A model generated the notes under the pieces. The model was not told the origin of the DNA. It saw nothing but the letters and a program-made list of their open reading frames with translations, and did no database searches. The position numbers and the translations under genes were made by a program. Positions 1 through 8,136 of a stretch of DNA of 64,000 nt are shown here, piece by piece. Position 1 is the first letter of the stretch; each line of letters begins with the position of its first letter. The DNA comes from Brevibacillus invocatus (GTDB lineage: Bacteria; Bacillota; Bacilli; Brevibacillales; Brevibacillaceae): the NCBI RefSeq assembly GCF_003710915.1, contig NZ_RHHR01000010.1, positions 124,001 to 188,000 on the forward strand, in the 5' to 3' direction.

Positions 1-670
1 CTGCCGAGGATTCCTCGATTTTTTTGTAAGAAGCAAGCTCTGCCTCGTACGCTTGTTTCCGGACATCTGCATCTTTTTCAAACGCCATGTTGCGCACGAC
101 TGGCAGCGGCAATTGTTTTTGCTCGCCATCGATGGTGATATCCACTAATAAGGTGGACGTGAGCATTTCTTGCAGCTTGGTCCATGCATTGGAACCGGTA
201 TTTTTCATTTTAGCGAGAATGATTTCCTCTTTCTCGCTGAGCATGTACTTGCTTTCCTCCGCAATTTCTTGCAGGAAGTATCGATGCTCCTCCAAGAGGC
301 CAGACTGGCTGATCAGCTCATCCAGATTCGAGAGTGTTCCCAGCCATTTTTGAAACAGGACTTCTGGCTCTACTTTTTCTACAGCCTGATCCTGGATGCG
401 CTCAGAAAGCTGCAATGCTTTTTCATTCTTGGCATCCACGCTCGCCGTCAGCTCAGCATAGCTGAATAGACGGTATTCTTTCTGTAAAATTGCGGTCAAC
501 TGTGTTATGTACTGCTCCATCTTCTCAACTGCATCATCTGTATTCTGCAAATTCTCAACAGCCCATTGCTTTAGAGCCTCTATCTTGTCACATAGTTCTT
601 CCCAATCCTGTTTACATTCAGGTGAATCGAAGGATGTATAAAGTACATCCAAATCCCAGCGCATATTCAT
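1..670 (-). CDS. M3 family oligoendopeptidase, N-terminal part (truncated by window edge)
   Basis: Reading from an ATG at 670 the protein begins MNMRWDLDVLYTSFDSPE, the typical opening of the PepF/M3 branch of zinc oligoendopeptidases (family M3B), cytosolic enzymes that trim short peptides. About 223 residues are visible, all from the helical N-terminal region; the HExxH zinc site would lie beyond position 1. A purine-rich AGGGGG sequence sits about 8 bases before the start. The second M3 gene in this window (43034-44845) is a different paralogue of standard PepF length. The family is clear; peptide specificity cannot be told from this fragment. Confidence 0.85.
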   Translation of the reverse strand, partial: MNMRWDLDVLYTSFDSPECKQDWEELCDKIEALKQWAVENLQNTDDAVEKMEQYITQLTAILQKEYRLFSYAELTASVDAKNEKALQLSERIQDQAVEKVEPEVLFQKWLGTLSNLDELISQSGLLEEHRYFLQEIAEESKYMLSEKEEIILAKMKNTGSNAWTKLQEMLTSTLLVDITIDGEQKQLPLPVVRNMAFEKDADVRKQAYEAELASYKKIEESSA

Positions 671-702
671 TGCCTTTCCCCCTTCATTAATACCGTCACT
701 TT

Positions 703-732
703 ATTGTAAAAAAATTTGGATGGATTGAGCAA
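703..732 (-). promoter_or_regulatory. Possible sigma-A promoter for the M3 peptidase
   Basis: On the minus strand TTGCTC and TACAAT are separated by 18 bases, about 33 bases before the start codon of the oligoendopeptidase. The -10 is good but the -35 matches only at its first three bases, so this is a weak call made mainly from position. Confidence 0.3.
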
Positions 733-766
733 GTTTTCTAGAGAAACTTTCTAGACTTTTTTTACA

Positions 767-806
767 GAAAAAGATCCTTACCCATCATCCGAGTAAGGAT
801 TCTTGT
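767..806 (-). terminator. Rho-independent terminator after the M20 peptidase gene
   Basis: On the minus strand ATCCTTAC pairs with GTAAGGAT around a short loop, followed directly by a CTTTTTC run. It lies just after the last gene of the ECF/peptidase operon and separates it from the M3 peptidase. Confidence 0.75.
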
Positions 807-817
807 CTTCTAGTATC

Positions 818-2041
818 TTAAACTTTGACTGGCTGAGTCAAAAAATGCATGGCTGACAGGGCGAAAAGCTGAGTCGATTCTACGAGCTGAGAGATGTCCA
901 CATATTCGTCTGCATGGTGAGGGATATGTCTGTCTCCTGCTCCAGTAGTCAGAATCGGGATACCAGCCTGATGCAAAAAAGTCCCGTCCGTGGCTCCTGG
1001 CACTCCGTTGTAGATCGGTTCTTTTCCTGTGATTTCACGATAGGAGTTGGCCACAGCCTGTACCACTTCCTCCTCCATCGCCGTCAATGTCCAAGGTCGC
1101 TCCTCGATAATCTCCAGCGTCGCTCTGAATTTCTCATCCTCTTGCCCTAATTGACGCAGGATCCCCAGCATTTCTTCGTGCAGCACGTCATGATTCTGTC
1201 CAGGTACAGTGCGAATATCCAGAGTAGTCATACACTGGTCAGGAACCACATTTATTTGTGGCTCTCCTTTTACGGGAGCTTGCAGAATGGTTGGCGTAAT
1301 ACTCGGCCAGCCCAGCATCGGATGTTCCCCCAGTCGCGCCATTTCTTTGCGCTCCAGCTCCTCCAGACCGACGATCGCTCTGGCCATCCTCGTATTCGGA
1401 TTGATTCCAGTCAGCGGCATCGCACCATGCGCCATTTTTCCAAAGGTTCGTAAAATCGCACGCATGGCCCCTTTTTGTGTGATGCATAGCTGGTTTTCTT
1501 CCGGTTCGCAGATAATTGCCGCATCCACATTCTTCGCCCAGCCTCTCCGGATAAAATCCTTGATCCCGATCATCATCCCCTCTTCATCACAAGGAATGCA
1601 CAATAGAATTTTGCCCGCAAAAGGCTGATTGGAACGCTGAATGGCTTTGACGGCGCAAATCGCAGCAGCCAGATTACCTTTTGTATCACACGCACCCCGT
1701 CCGTAAATCCGTCCACCGAACATTTCAGCGCCAAACGGGTCGTAGCTCCAGGCATCCCGATCTCCCTCTGTGACGACATCGGTGTGGGCTTCAAAGAGGA
1801 GGGTCTTGCCTGGTTTGCCGGAATCGTAGATCGCAATCACGTTGGGACGCCCGGGTACCACTTCCTCGTAATACACCTGCAATCCCATGTTTCGAAGATA
1901 GTCAGCTACAAACAAGGCAACGCGCTCCTCGTTTCCTCCCGGCTGCTCCGGGCGATATACACTCGGGATACGCACGAGCTCCTGGGTTAGCCGGACCACC
2001 TCTTGCTCGTCGACAAAAGAAATGACCTGCTTCACACTCAT
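818..2041 (-). CDS. M20 family metallopeptidase (ArgE/DapE type)
   Basis: A 407-residue zinc-dependent amidohydrolase of the acetylornithine deacetylase/succinyl-diaminopimelate desuccinylase family. Visible metal-site motifs are HTD (H86, D88), the bridging aspartate in GRGACDTKGN (D119), and the catalytic/metal pair E153-E154 in CDEEG; a dimerisation insert follows. The ATG at 2041 is chosen over an upstream in-frame TTG because it follows a purine-rich GAGAGGAGAGG; the TTG has no ribosome site. It is the last gene of an operon with a P1 aminopeptidase and a complete ECF transporter, which suggests it cleaves an amide of an imported compound. The substrate cannot be assigned: the family hydrolyses N-acyl amino acids, dipeptides and related amides. 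Confidence 0.85.
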   Translation of the reverse strand: MSVKQVISFVDEQEVVRLTQELVRIPSVYRPEQPGGNEERVALFVADYLRNMGLQVYYEEVVPGRPNVIAIYDSGKPGKTLLFEAHTDVVTEGDRDAWSYDPFGAEMFGGRIYGRGACDTKGNLAAAICAVKAIQRSNQPFAGKILLCIPCDEEGMMIGIKDFIRRGWAKNVDAAIICEPEENQLCITQKGAMRAILRTFGKMAHGAMPLTGINPNTRMARAIVGLEELERKEMARLGEHPMLGWPSITPTILQAPVKGEPQINVVPDQCMTTLDIRTVPGQNHDVLHEEMLGILRQLGQEDEKFRATLEIIEERPWTLTAMEEEVVQAVANSYREITGKEPIYNGVPGATDGTFLHQAGIPILTTGAGDRHIPHHADEYVDISQLVESTQLFALSAMHFLTQPVKV

Positions 2042-2082
2042 CCTCTCCTCTCGCCACACTGTTTGCAATGCTTGATCCAGGA

Positions 2083-3042
2083 TTAGCGCTTCAGATCCCG
2101 ATGTGCTGGCAGACCTCCGGCTTGCGTAGCGTGCTTGACTGCCGAAATGACTGCTTCAGCCAAAACGTCTGCTGAAAGGGCTCCAACCAAATCTACCGGT
2201 GCAGGCAAATCACCAGTCGCCAGAGCAAAAACTGTATCACCATCGTGCATCGTGTGGATGGGACGGATCGTTCTTGCGAGACCGTCGTGCGCCATCTGGG
2301 CCACTTTTTTCACCTCTGCTTTGCTCAATCTGGCATTGCTCGCTACGACCGCAATCGTCGTATTGGTGCCAGGCGGGATCAAAGAGACGGTATGCTCCTT
2401 CATCAGTTCTACACTGTCGAGGATTTGGTCTTGTTCATCGCGCGGACCGGCGAGGATTTCACTCGTACTCGGATCGATGACATGCCCCACAGCATTGACA
2501 GCAACGATTGCTCCTACGACCAGACCATTTTCCAAGCGCAAAGAAGCGGAGCCAAGACCACCTTTCATGGCACGTTCAAAGCCGTTCAGCTTGCCAACGG
2601 TGGCTCCTGTACCCGCTCCTACATTTCCTTGCTGCACTGCATTCCGATTAGCCTGACAGCAAGCCTCATACCCCATGCTTCGATCCGGGCGAATACGCGG
2701 ATCACCTACGGATAAATCAAATAGCACAGCAGCAGGTACAATCGGAACAATTCCAAACCCGACATCCAGTCCTCTGTTTTTTTCCTCCAACCACTGCATC
2801 ACGCCTGATGCCGCATCCAGACCGTAAGCGCTCCCACCTGACAAGCAGATGCCATGAACCACACTGACGAGATTTAACGGGTCCAATAGGTCTGTTTCGC
2901 GTGTGCCCGGGGCAGAACCCCGGACATCTACGCCGCATACGGAAGGTTGATCCACTAGAATGACACTGCAACCCGTCAATGCCTCCTGCTCCTGTGCGTG
3001 GCCGACCATTACGCCAGGCACATCCACAATCGTTCCCGTCAT
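2083..3042 (-). CDS. P1 family (DmpA/S58-type) aminopeptidase
   Basis: A 319-residue member of the DmpA/BapA/NylC family, N-terminal nucleophile hydrolases that self-cleave into two chains and release N-terminal (including D- or beta-) amino acids from peptides and amides. Visible are the early GRET-like region RGSAPGTRETDLLDP (42-56), the LSGGSAYGLDAASG loop (68-80), the GAGTGATVGK loop (142-151), and the GTNTTIAVV segment in which T228 after N227 is the likely nucleophile and cleavage point. Family members hydrolyse L-, D- or beta-aminoacyl bonds, so sequence alone does not fix specificity. It starts 10 bases after the S-component gene ends and is followed by an M20 peptidase. Confidence 0.88.
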   Translation of the reverse strand: MTGTIVDVPGVMVGHAQEQEALTGCSVILVDQPSVCGVDVRGSAPGTRETDLLDPLNLVSVVHGICLSGGSAYGLDAASGVMQWLEEKNRGLDVGFGIVPIVPAAVLFDLSVGDPRIRPDRSMGYEACCQANRNAVQQGNVGAGTGATVGKLNGFERAMKGGLGSASLRLENGLVVGAIVAVNAVGHVIDPSTSEILAGPRDEQDQILDSVELMKEHTVSLIPPGTNTTIAVVASNARLSKAEVKKVAQMAHDGLARTIRPIHTMHDGDTVFALATGDLPAPVDLVGALSADVLAEAVISAVKHATQAGGLPAHRDLKR

Positions 3043-3052
3043 GTTGACACAT

Positions 3053-3604
3053 TCACCCCGAGATTTTTGATTTTTGCTTTCCAGACTTCACGAGATTTTT
3101 CCAGGTTGCGACGACAGCCAGCGTCACGATTACCGAGACGATAGCCTCAGGCAAGCCGCTGGTCAGCGCTACAGTAGCCGCGACCCCAAACGTCATGTAA
3201 CCGCGAATGACAGCCATACCCAAAACCAAGAGCGTGTTCGTCATGGCACCGACAAAGCCCGCTGCGCCAATCGCGAAATACTCATTGGTTCTTTTTAGCC
3301 CTACATAAGTAAAATACGCAGTCACCCCAATAAATAAGCGTGGAAGAATGGCTACCAACGGATCTTTGAACAATGGGACCGTGGCATTTAAAAATGAGGA
3401 TACACCAAAAATAAGACCAATGATCATGCCGACGCCCCAGCCTTCCATGATGCCGCCGATGACTGCAGGAATGTGCATAATCGTTGCATTTCCTGCTGCC
3501 GTAGGTACCGGGATGTAGCCGAGCCGCGTGACACCCAGCAGGATGGCAATTGCCCCCAAGACACCCGCGATTACGATTCTTCGTACCGTCAAGCCTTTCT
3601 CCAT
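3053..3604 (-). CDS. ECF transporter S component (substrate-binding membrane subunit)
   Basis: A 183-residue, very hydrophobic protein with about five or six membrane segments. It starts with a basic stretch and IAGVLGAIAILLGVTRLGYIPVP, a pattern common in ECF S components, followed by a loop with GNATIMHIPAVIGGI and a second conserved GLIFGVSSFL. In ECF transporters this subunit binds the vitamin or other small substrate and docks on the EcfT-EcfA1-EcfA2 module. Here it is encoded next to that module (genes 3669-6244), so the transporter may be dedicated to one substrate rather than shared. The sequence resembles the pantothenate/hydroxymethylpyrimidine-type S components, but I cannot name the substrate. 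Confidence 0.85.
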   Translation of the reverse strand: MEKGLTVRRIVIAGVLGAIAILLGVTRLGYIPVPTAAGNATIMHIPAVIGGIMEGWGVGMIIGLIFGVSSFLNATVPLFKDPLVAILPRLFIGVTAYFTYVGLKRTNEYFAIGAAGFVGAMTNTLLVLGMAVIRGYMTFGVAATVALTSGLPEAIVSVIVTLAVVATWKNLVKSGKQKSKISG

Positions 3605-3668
3605 GCCCTACTCCTCCTCTTTTCTTCACATCTATTTGGAATCCCCGTTCAGGGAGAATTCCCAAGGT

Positions 3669-4505
3669 CTACCAAGGGATGACGAGCATTATGACCGAAA
3701 TCACGATGCTTGTGAGGAGTGCGACGTAGTCTTTCCCTTGGGCTTTATAGTGCGTATATTGTGTACGGGAAGCGCCTGGCGTATAGCATCTCGCTTCCAT
3801 CGCCAAGATTAAATCTTCTGCCCGAGCAAGTGCTACATTAAAGAGCGGGATGATGATTGGAAGCATGTCTTTGGTTCGCCGGATAATGCGCCACCATTCG
3901 CCCGTCCCGAAATCAGCGCCACGAGACGCTTGTGCTTTCATCATTTTTTCCATTTCCATCGCAAACGTGGGCACAAAACGGATGGCAATGGTAATGATCA
4001 AGGCAAACGCATGCACCGGAAATTTCACTTTGTGCAAAGGTCCGAGCAGCCTCTCCATGCCGTGTGTCAGTTCTGTCGTGGAAGTACTCAGCGTCAAGAC
4101 ACTCGACAGAAAAATAACCTCAACAAAGCGCATTGCCGAAACCAGCACAAGCCGTATACTTTCTGAGGAAATCGTAATAAAGCCGTATTGAACGTACACC
4201 GTCCCGCCGTTGGCAATCTCTCCATAGAACAGCAGCTGCAATGTTGCGAGAATGATGATAAAAGGAATGGCTGGTTTGATTCCGGAGATGCCGTAGTGGA
4301 GAGGAATTTTGGCGACCGCAAACATCGAGATACATATAACAAGAGCAAACAGATTTCCTACATACGTATTGCAGATTGCGATTGCTAGAATCAGGATGAC
4401 AAAGGCTGCCAGCTTGAATCGGGGATCGAGACGATGAACCACTGACTCGGTGGGCAAATATTGGCCTATCGTAATATTTCGAGACAACTCAAATTCGGCT
4501 GACAT
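3669..4505 (-). CDS. ecfT: ECF transporter transmembrane component EcfT
   Basis: A 278-residue membrane protein, the scaffold that couples the S component to the two ATPases. Several hydrophobic helices are followed by the cytoplasmic coupling region with the two characteristic short motifs, KAQASRGAD (first XRG motif) and AMEARCYTPG (second, ending ARC rather than ARG), which lie on the helices that contact the ATPases. The start has a strong AGGGAGGGAG site. It sits between ecfA2 (13 bases upstream) and the S-component gene, the order expected for an ECF operon. Confidence 0.93.
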   Translation of the reverse strand: MSAEFELSRNITIGQYLPTESVVHRLDPRFKLAAFVILILAIAICNTYVGNLFALVICISMFAVAKIPLHYGISGIKPAIPFIIILATLQLLFYGEIANGGTVYVQYGFITISSESIRLVLVSAMRFVEVIFLSSVLTLSTSTTELTHGMERLLGPLHKVKFPVHAFALIITIAIRFVPTFAMEMEKMMKAQASRGADFGTGEWWRIIRRTKDMLPIIIPLFNVALARAEDLILAMEARCYTPGASRTQYTHYKAQGKDYVALLTSIVISVIMLVIPW

Positions 4506-4517
4506 CGTACTCCCTCC

Positions 4518-5378
4518 CTAACGGTTGATCAGCTTCAGGATTTCCGCAGCCGCTTCCTCCGGTAAAAAAGCTCCCGGATCAACCCCGTAGCCTTGTTCGC
4601 GCAGCTTATACAGGATGTCGACTGCTTCAGGGGTTCCGATATGGTGCTCACGCAAGATCTCCTGATTGCCAAAAATCTGGCGCGGTGTCCCCTCGCAGGC
4701 AATCTGCCCGAGCGCCATCACGTAAACCCGCTCAGCGAGCTGCGCGACCTCCTCCATATTGTGCGATACGAAAATCACCGTCAGCCGTTCTTCCTGATTG
4801 AGTCTACGAATCCGCTGCAACAGCTCTTGCCTAGACCTTGGGTCCAAGCCGGCTGTCGGTTCGTCCAAAACCAGCACTTTCGGACGAAGGGCAAGCATGC
4901 CAGCCAAGGCTATTTTGCGTTTTTGCCCGCCACTCAAGGCAAAGGTAGGACGATCCTTCATCTCCTCGAAGGACAGACCGACCAGCTCCATCGCCCATTC
5001 GACACGCTCCTTCACTTCTGCGAGTGGCAAGCCCATCTTGAATGGCCCATAGGCAATATCGTCGCCGACCAGCTTTTCAAACAACTGATCTTCCGGATTT
5101 TGAAAGACGAGGCCCACTTGACGGCGCAGCAATTTAATGTCTACCTTGGGGTCTGAGACATCCAGTCCATTGACGATGACTTTTCCCGCCTGGGGCCGAA
5201 ATAAGCCGTTCAAGTGTTGGATCAGCGTGGATTTCCCAGAACCCGTGTGTCCAATGATGGCGATACACTCACCCTTTGCGGCCTGCATGCTTACACGATT
5301 CAATGCTCGATGCGCAAGTGGCGTTCCCTGCATATAGGTATGGGAGAGATCGGATACTTCTACGATGGATCGATTCAT
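4518..5378 (-). CDS. ecfA2: ECF transporter ATP-binding protein EcfA2
   Basis: A 286-residue ABC ATPase with Walker A GHTGSGKST near residue 43, Q-loop QNPEDQ, signature LSGGQKRKIALAG, Walker B VLVLDEPTAGLD and the switch histidine in FVSHNMEEV. The QNPEDQLF and DIAYGP signatures fit the EcfA2 side of the heterodimer. Its ATG overlaps the TGA of ecfA1 by four bases, implying translational coupling. It powers the T/S complex encoded downstream. Confidence 0.93.
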   Translation of the reverse strand: MNRSIVEVSDLSHTYMQGTPLAHRALNRVSMQAAKGECIAIIGHTGSGKSTLIQHLNGLFRPQAGKVIVNGLDVSDPKVDIKLLRRQVGLVFQNPEDQLFEKLVGDDIAYGPFKMGLPLAEVKERVEWAMELVGLSFEEMKDRPTFALSGGQKRKIALAGMLALRPKVLVLDEPTAGLDPRSRQELLQRIRRLNQEERLTVIFVSHNMEEVAQLAERVYVMALGQIACEGTPRQIFGNQEILREHHIGTPEAVDILYKLREQGYGVDPGAFLPEEAAAEILKLINR

Positions 5379-6244
5379 GTGCCACTCGCCTCCGCTTGCG
5401 GGATGGAATGTCTATTTACTTCCTCTACCACCTCATCATTTTCGATCAGGTCGACCGAAAAAGACGCACACTGAGCATGGACATAAGCGGCGATACGGCT
5501 CGCATCCGGAACGTCCAAATGCAGCTCCTGCAATCTCGCTTGATGGGAAAATACTTCACGGGGTGTTCCCTGCAATACGATCTGACCTGCTTCCATCACC
5601 ACGACCCGATCTGCCTGTGTAACTTCCGACATGTGGTGCGTCACGGTTACAATCGTCATTCCTTCTTCATGCAGCTTCCGTATGACAGTCAAAATTTCCT
5701 GGCGCCCGTAGCTGTCGAGCATGCTCGTTGCTTCATCCAATACGACACACTGCGGTCTCATTGCCAATATTCCCGCGATGGCAATCCGCTGTTTTTGTCC
5801 GCCAGACAAATGATGGGGCGGGCGATGGCGAAATTCGCTCATCCCAACAACAGCCAAAGAAGCATCGATGCGTTCCTTCATTTCCTGTGGCGCCACCCCG
5901 ATGTTTTCCAGACCAAATGCGACATCATCCTCTACAATTGTCGCCACGATCTGATTGTCCGGATGTTGGAAGACCATGCCGACCTTGCTTCTCACCTCGT
6001 GCAGGCGCATTCTGTCGCGCGTGTCGATTCCGTTTACATAGACACCTCCCTCCGACGGTGTCAGAATGCCATTCAGATGTTTGGATAAAGTGGATTTTCC
6101 GGAACCGTTATGACCGATAATCGCCAGATACTCACCTGGATACACGTCTAATGAAACATTTTTCAGGACAGGAATTTGTTGATCCTGATTTACCTTGTAG
6201 GAAAATGAAATGTCTTCAACACGAATAATGGGATTGTTGGTCAT
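5375..6244 (-). CDS. ecfA1: ECF transporter ATP-binding protein EcfA1
   Basis: A 289-residue ABC ATPase, first gene of the ECF operon. Walker A is GHNGSGKST, the Q-loop QHPDNQ, signature HHLSGGQKQRIAIAG, Walker B CVVLDEATSMLD and the switch region VTHHMSEV. DEATSMLD in Walker B and QHPDNQ are typical of EcfA1, as opposed to DEPTAGLD in EcfA2. A GAGAGGGGGAG ribosome site precedes the ATG. The reading frame ends inside the first codons of ecfA2. Confidence 0.93.
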   Translation of the reverse strand: MTNNPIIRVEDISFSYKVNQDQQIPVLKNVSLDVYPGEYLAIIGHNGSGKSTLSKHLNGILTPSEGGVYVNGIDTRDRMRLHEVRSKVGMVFQHPDNQIVATIVEDDVAFGLENIGVAPQEMKERIDASLAVVGMSEFRHRPPHHLSGGQKQRIAIAGILAMRPQCVVLDEATSMLDSYGRQEILTVIRKLHEEGMTIVTVTHHMSEVTQADRVVVMEAGQIVLQGTPREVFSHQARLQELHLDVPDASRIAAYVHAQCASFSVDLIENDEVVEEVNRHSIPQAEASGT

Positions 6245-6293
6245 GGGCTCCCCCTCTCAAACAATATGTTTTTAATATTCTGTAAATTATATT

Positions 6294-6341
6294 CAGAAAC
6301 ACCGCAGGTATATCCCTACCTGAGGAGTTCCGGTGTTTCTG
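6294..6341. repeat. Nested inverted repeat between two transcription units
   Basis: An 11-base perfect inverted repeat (CAGAAACACCG / CGGTGTTTCTG) encloses a second 6-base one (CAGGTA / TACCTG). It lies between the stop of the 80-residue membrane protein gene and the start of ecfA1. It could end transcription of the former, but there is no strong T run on the minus side, so it may instead be a protein site or RNA structure in the ecf leader. Confidence 0.6.
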
Positions 6342-6406
6342 CTTCTTTCAAAAACACTTCTTTCCCTAGATGAAAAGTCCTTCTGGGCTAGCAAAAAAAT
6401 CTTCCC

Positions 6407-6649
6407 TTAAGGGTCTTTGCCCTCGTCAGCACGATCCAACAAAACGCCCACTTCTGCCGGTGGCTTTCTTGGACGGCGTTTGGTCTTGCGCTTCTTTTTT
6501 CGCAATACAAACAGGGCTGTCAGCATGAAGGCAAGCGTAGCCAATTGCATCGGCTGAAGCAATTCGATTTTTACCCAGCCGCTTATTGCGAGCAAATGAA
6601 AAAGAACAGCCATGTAGATCAGAATAACGGCAAGATTTTGTGATTTCAC
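6407..6649 (-). CDS. Small two-helix membrane protein, function unknown
   Basis: An 80-residue protein with two hydrophobic segments (about residues 7-26 and 32-50), then a very basic stretch RKKKRKTKRRPRK and an acidic end DRADEGKDP. The basic tail after the second helix suggests both ends face the cytoplasm. The start is GTG at 6649, seven bases after a near-perfect AAAGGAGG; no ATG fits. I do not recognise the family. It stands alone between the acetyltransferase gene and the ECF operon. Confidence 0.7.
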   Translation of the reverse strand: MKSQNLAVILIYMAVLFHLLAISGWVKIELLQPMQLATLAFMLTALFVLRKKKRKTKRRPRKPPAEVGVLLDRADEGKDP

Positions 6650-6678
6650 GAGAGCCTCCTTTGCAACAGAGAAGAAAA

Positions 6679-6725
6679 CTCCCGAAAGGCTGGTGATTTA
6701 CACCGCGCAACCCATCAGGAGTTCA
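6679..6725 (-). terminator. Possible terminator after the first GNAT gene
   Basis: On the minus strand AACTCC pairs with GGGAGTT, with an inner GTG/CAC pair, followed by TTTCTTC. The stem is short and the loop long, so this is tentative; its position after the stop of the acetyltransferase at 6748 fits. Confidence 0.4.
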
Positions 6726-6747
6726 TCCTCTTCGACCATGCCTGTGA

Positions 6748-7419
6748 TTAGAGCGGCAAAAGCTCCACTTTTTCCAAAGATGACAGAGCTTCTACCATAT
6801 CCAGCCAGGCTTGTGGTTTTTCCGGCAGCACAGCGTAATAGCGCTTGAGGAAGGTGACAATCAAGTCTGCCTCCAGGAAATCCTGATTCTCGTCCATCGG
6901 CATAAAGCCCAAATCAAGTCCAGATACAGCCTCGCCATCATTTTGCCAGGAAGGATGCACATACGCGAAGTTCGTACGCTTATACCCCAAGTGAGACAGC
7001 ACTTCCCGACGAACGTACGGATCCATCGGCTTAATGCCGCCAAACGCATGCTCTTCTACACGGTACGGATCGTATATCTCGGCAAACATTCCGTACAGGC
7101 TTTTGCCATTCTCGGCAGCCAAAGCCAGCAAATCCTTCTCGCGCTTCTTGGCGAGAAAACGACCCACGCCCAGTCCTTCGCGTCCAATAATGGTAAAGTC
7201 CGTCATCGCTACATTCATATCCGGGTAGTACCGATACTCCGTCGCTCCTACGACTTCGCCTTCATGCACGGCGACAAACACGCGGATGCTTGGATCTTCG
7301 AGCGGCTCTTTCCACAGATCGTAATCCAGTACCTCTTCCGGTGGAAATACCTCTTGCATCAGTCGGTGCATTTTGGCAAACAATGGGTTATCGATGTGTT
7401 GAATGCGGATGTATTCCAT
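6748..7419 (-). CDS. GNAT-fold acetyltransferase-like protein
   Basis: A 223-residue protein with the GNAT layout: an N-terminal helix and loop (FPPEEVLDYDLWKEPL), strand segment RVFVAVHEGEVVGATEYRYYP, and a core FTIIGREGLGVGRFLAKKREKDLLALAAENG that takes the place of the acetyl-CoA loop. The Q/RxxGxG/A motif is reduced to REGLGVGRF, so cofactor binding is likely but not certain. It starts 15 bases after the stop of a second GNAT gene and 3' of a nitrilase gene; the three probably form one operon. Substrate unknown. Confidence 0.7.
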   Translation of the reverse strand: MEYIRIQHIDNPLFAKMHRLMQEVFPPEEVLDYDLWKEPLEDPSIRVFVAVHEGEVVGATEYRYYPDMNVAMTDFTIIGREGLGVGRFLAKKREKDLLALAAENGKSLYGMFAEIYDPYRVEEHAFGGIKPMDPYVRREVLSHLGYKRTNFAYVHPSWQNDGEAVSGLDLGFMPMDENQDFLEADLIVTFLKRYYAVLPEKPQAWLDMVEALSSLEKVELLPL

Positions 7420-7434
7420 AGTTTCTTGTCCTCC

Positions 7435-8112
7435 CTAAGGGATTGTATTTTGGATAAATGGGTTTTTCCATTCCATCAATGTCGCGTAATTGCGTGATTC
7501 CTCGTCCTCCAGATAGTCCGCTACGACCTTGACGGGCGTTCGACCACAGCGCATCAGAAAGGTGATGACCGGGTCCTTTACTTCCCCTTTGACCACACGT
7601 TCCAAATACTCTTCCGGTGTCATTTGATCCGCAAAGCGTCCGTATCCCGGCATCCGACCTCCACCCAAGAGGCGTTGGAGCCCTTTTTCAATCACCAGCT
7701 CGTACATCGCCTGCATCATGCATTGTCCCAATCTCAGCTTGCGGTAGCTCGGACGAATACAAATGTCCACGATATACAGGGTATCCCCTTCTGGAAGATG
7801 ATTGCGGATATATCCATTGTCGGTGATTTCTTCCCACTTGTGATCGGGATTCGCTGGGTCAAAAGCAACGAGCAAGGCCGTCATAGAGCCAGCCAGAACT
7901 CCTTCGACTTCGACACAGATCGCGCCTTCCGGAAACAGAGTCACATGGTTCGTCAATTGCTCTTCATTCCACCACAGCTCTGATGGAAACGGCGGCGGAA
8001 AGCTTTCTGCCTGAATGCGTATCAGTTCGGTAAAATCAGCCTTCCTATAGTTACGGATCACCGCATGGCGAGGCTGGTCACCGTCAAAAACATACAACTC
8101 TTTCCGGTACAT
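7435..8112 (-). CDS. GNAT family N-acetyltransferase
   Basis: A 225-residue acetyltransferase: IRNYRKADFTELIRIQAESFPPPF at the N-terminus, strand EGVLAGSMTALLVAF, then DICIRPSYRKLRLGQCMMQAMYEL, where the R-x-x-x-L-G loop would bind acetyl-CoA. Two in-frame ATGs lie two codons apart; the second (8112) is preferred because AGGAGG ends six bases before it, while it abuts the first. Similar sequences occur as the acetyltransferase half of fused GNAT/carbon-nitrogen hydrolase proteins such as B. subtilis YhcX. Here the hydrolase is the separate gene immediately upstream, 24 bases away, so the two products likely act together. Confidence 0.8.
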   Translation of the reverse strand: MYRKELYVFDGDQPRHAVIRNYRKADFTELIRIQAESFPPPFPSELWWNEEQLTNHVTLFPEGAICVEVEGVLAGSMTALLVAFDPANPDHKWEEITDNGYIRNHLPEGDTLYIVDICIRPSYRKLRLGQCMMQAMYELVIEKGLQRLLGGGRMPGYGRFADQMTPEEYLERVVKGEVKDPVITFLMRCGRTPVKVVADYLEDEESRNYATLMEWKNPFIQNTIP

Positions 8113-8136
8113 AATCATCCTCCTGTGGAAAAGGAA

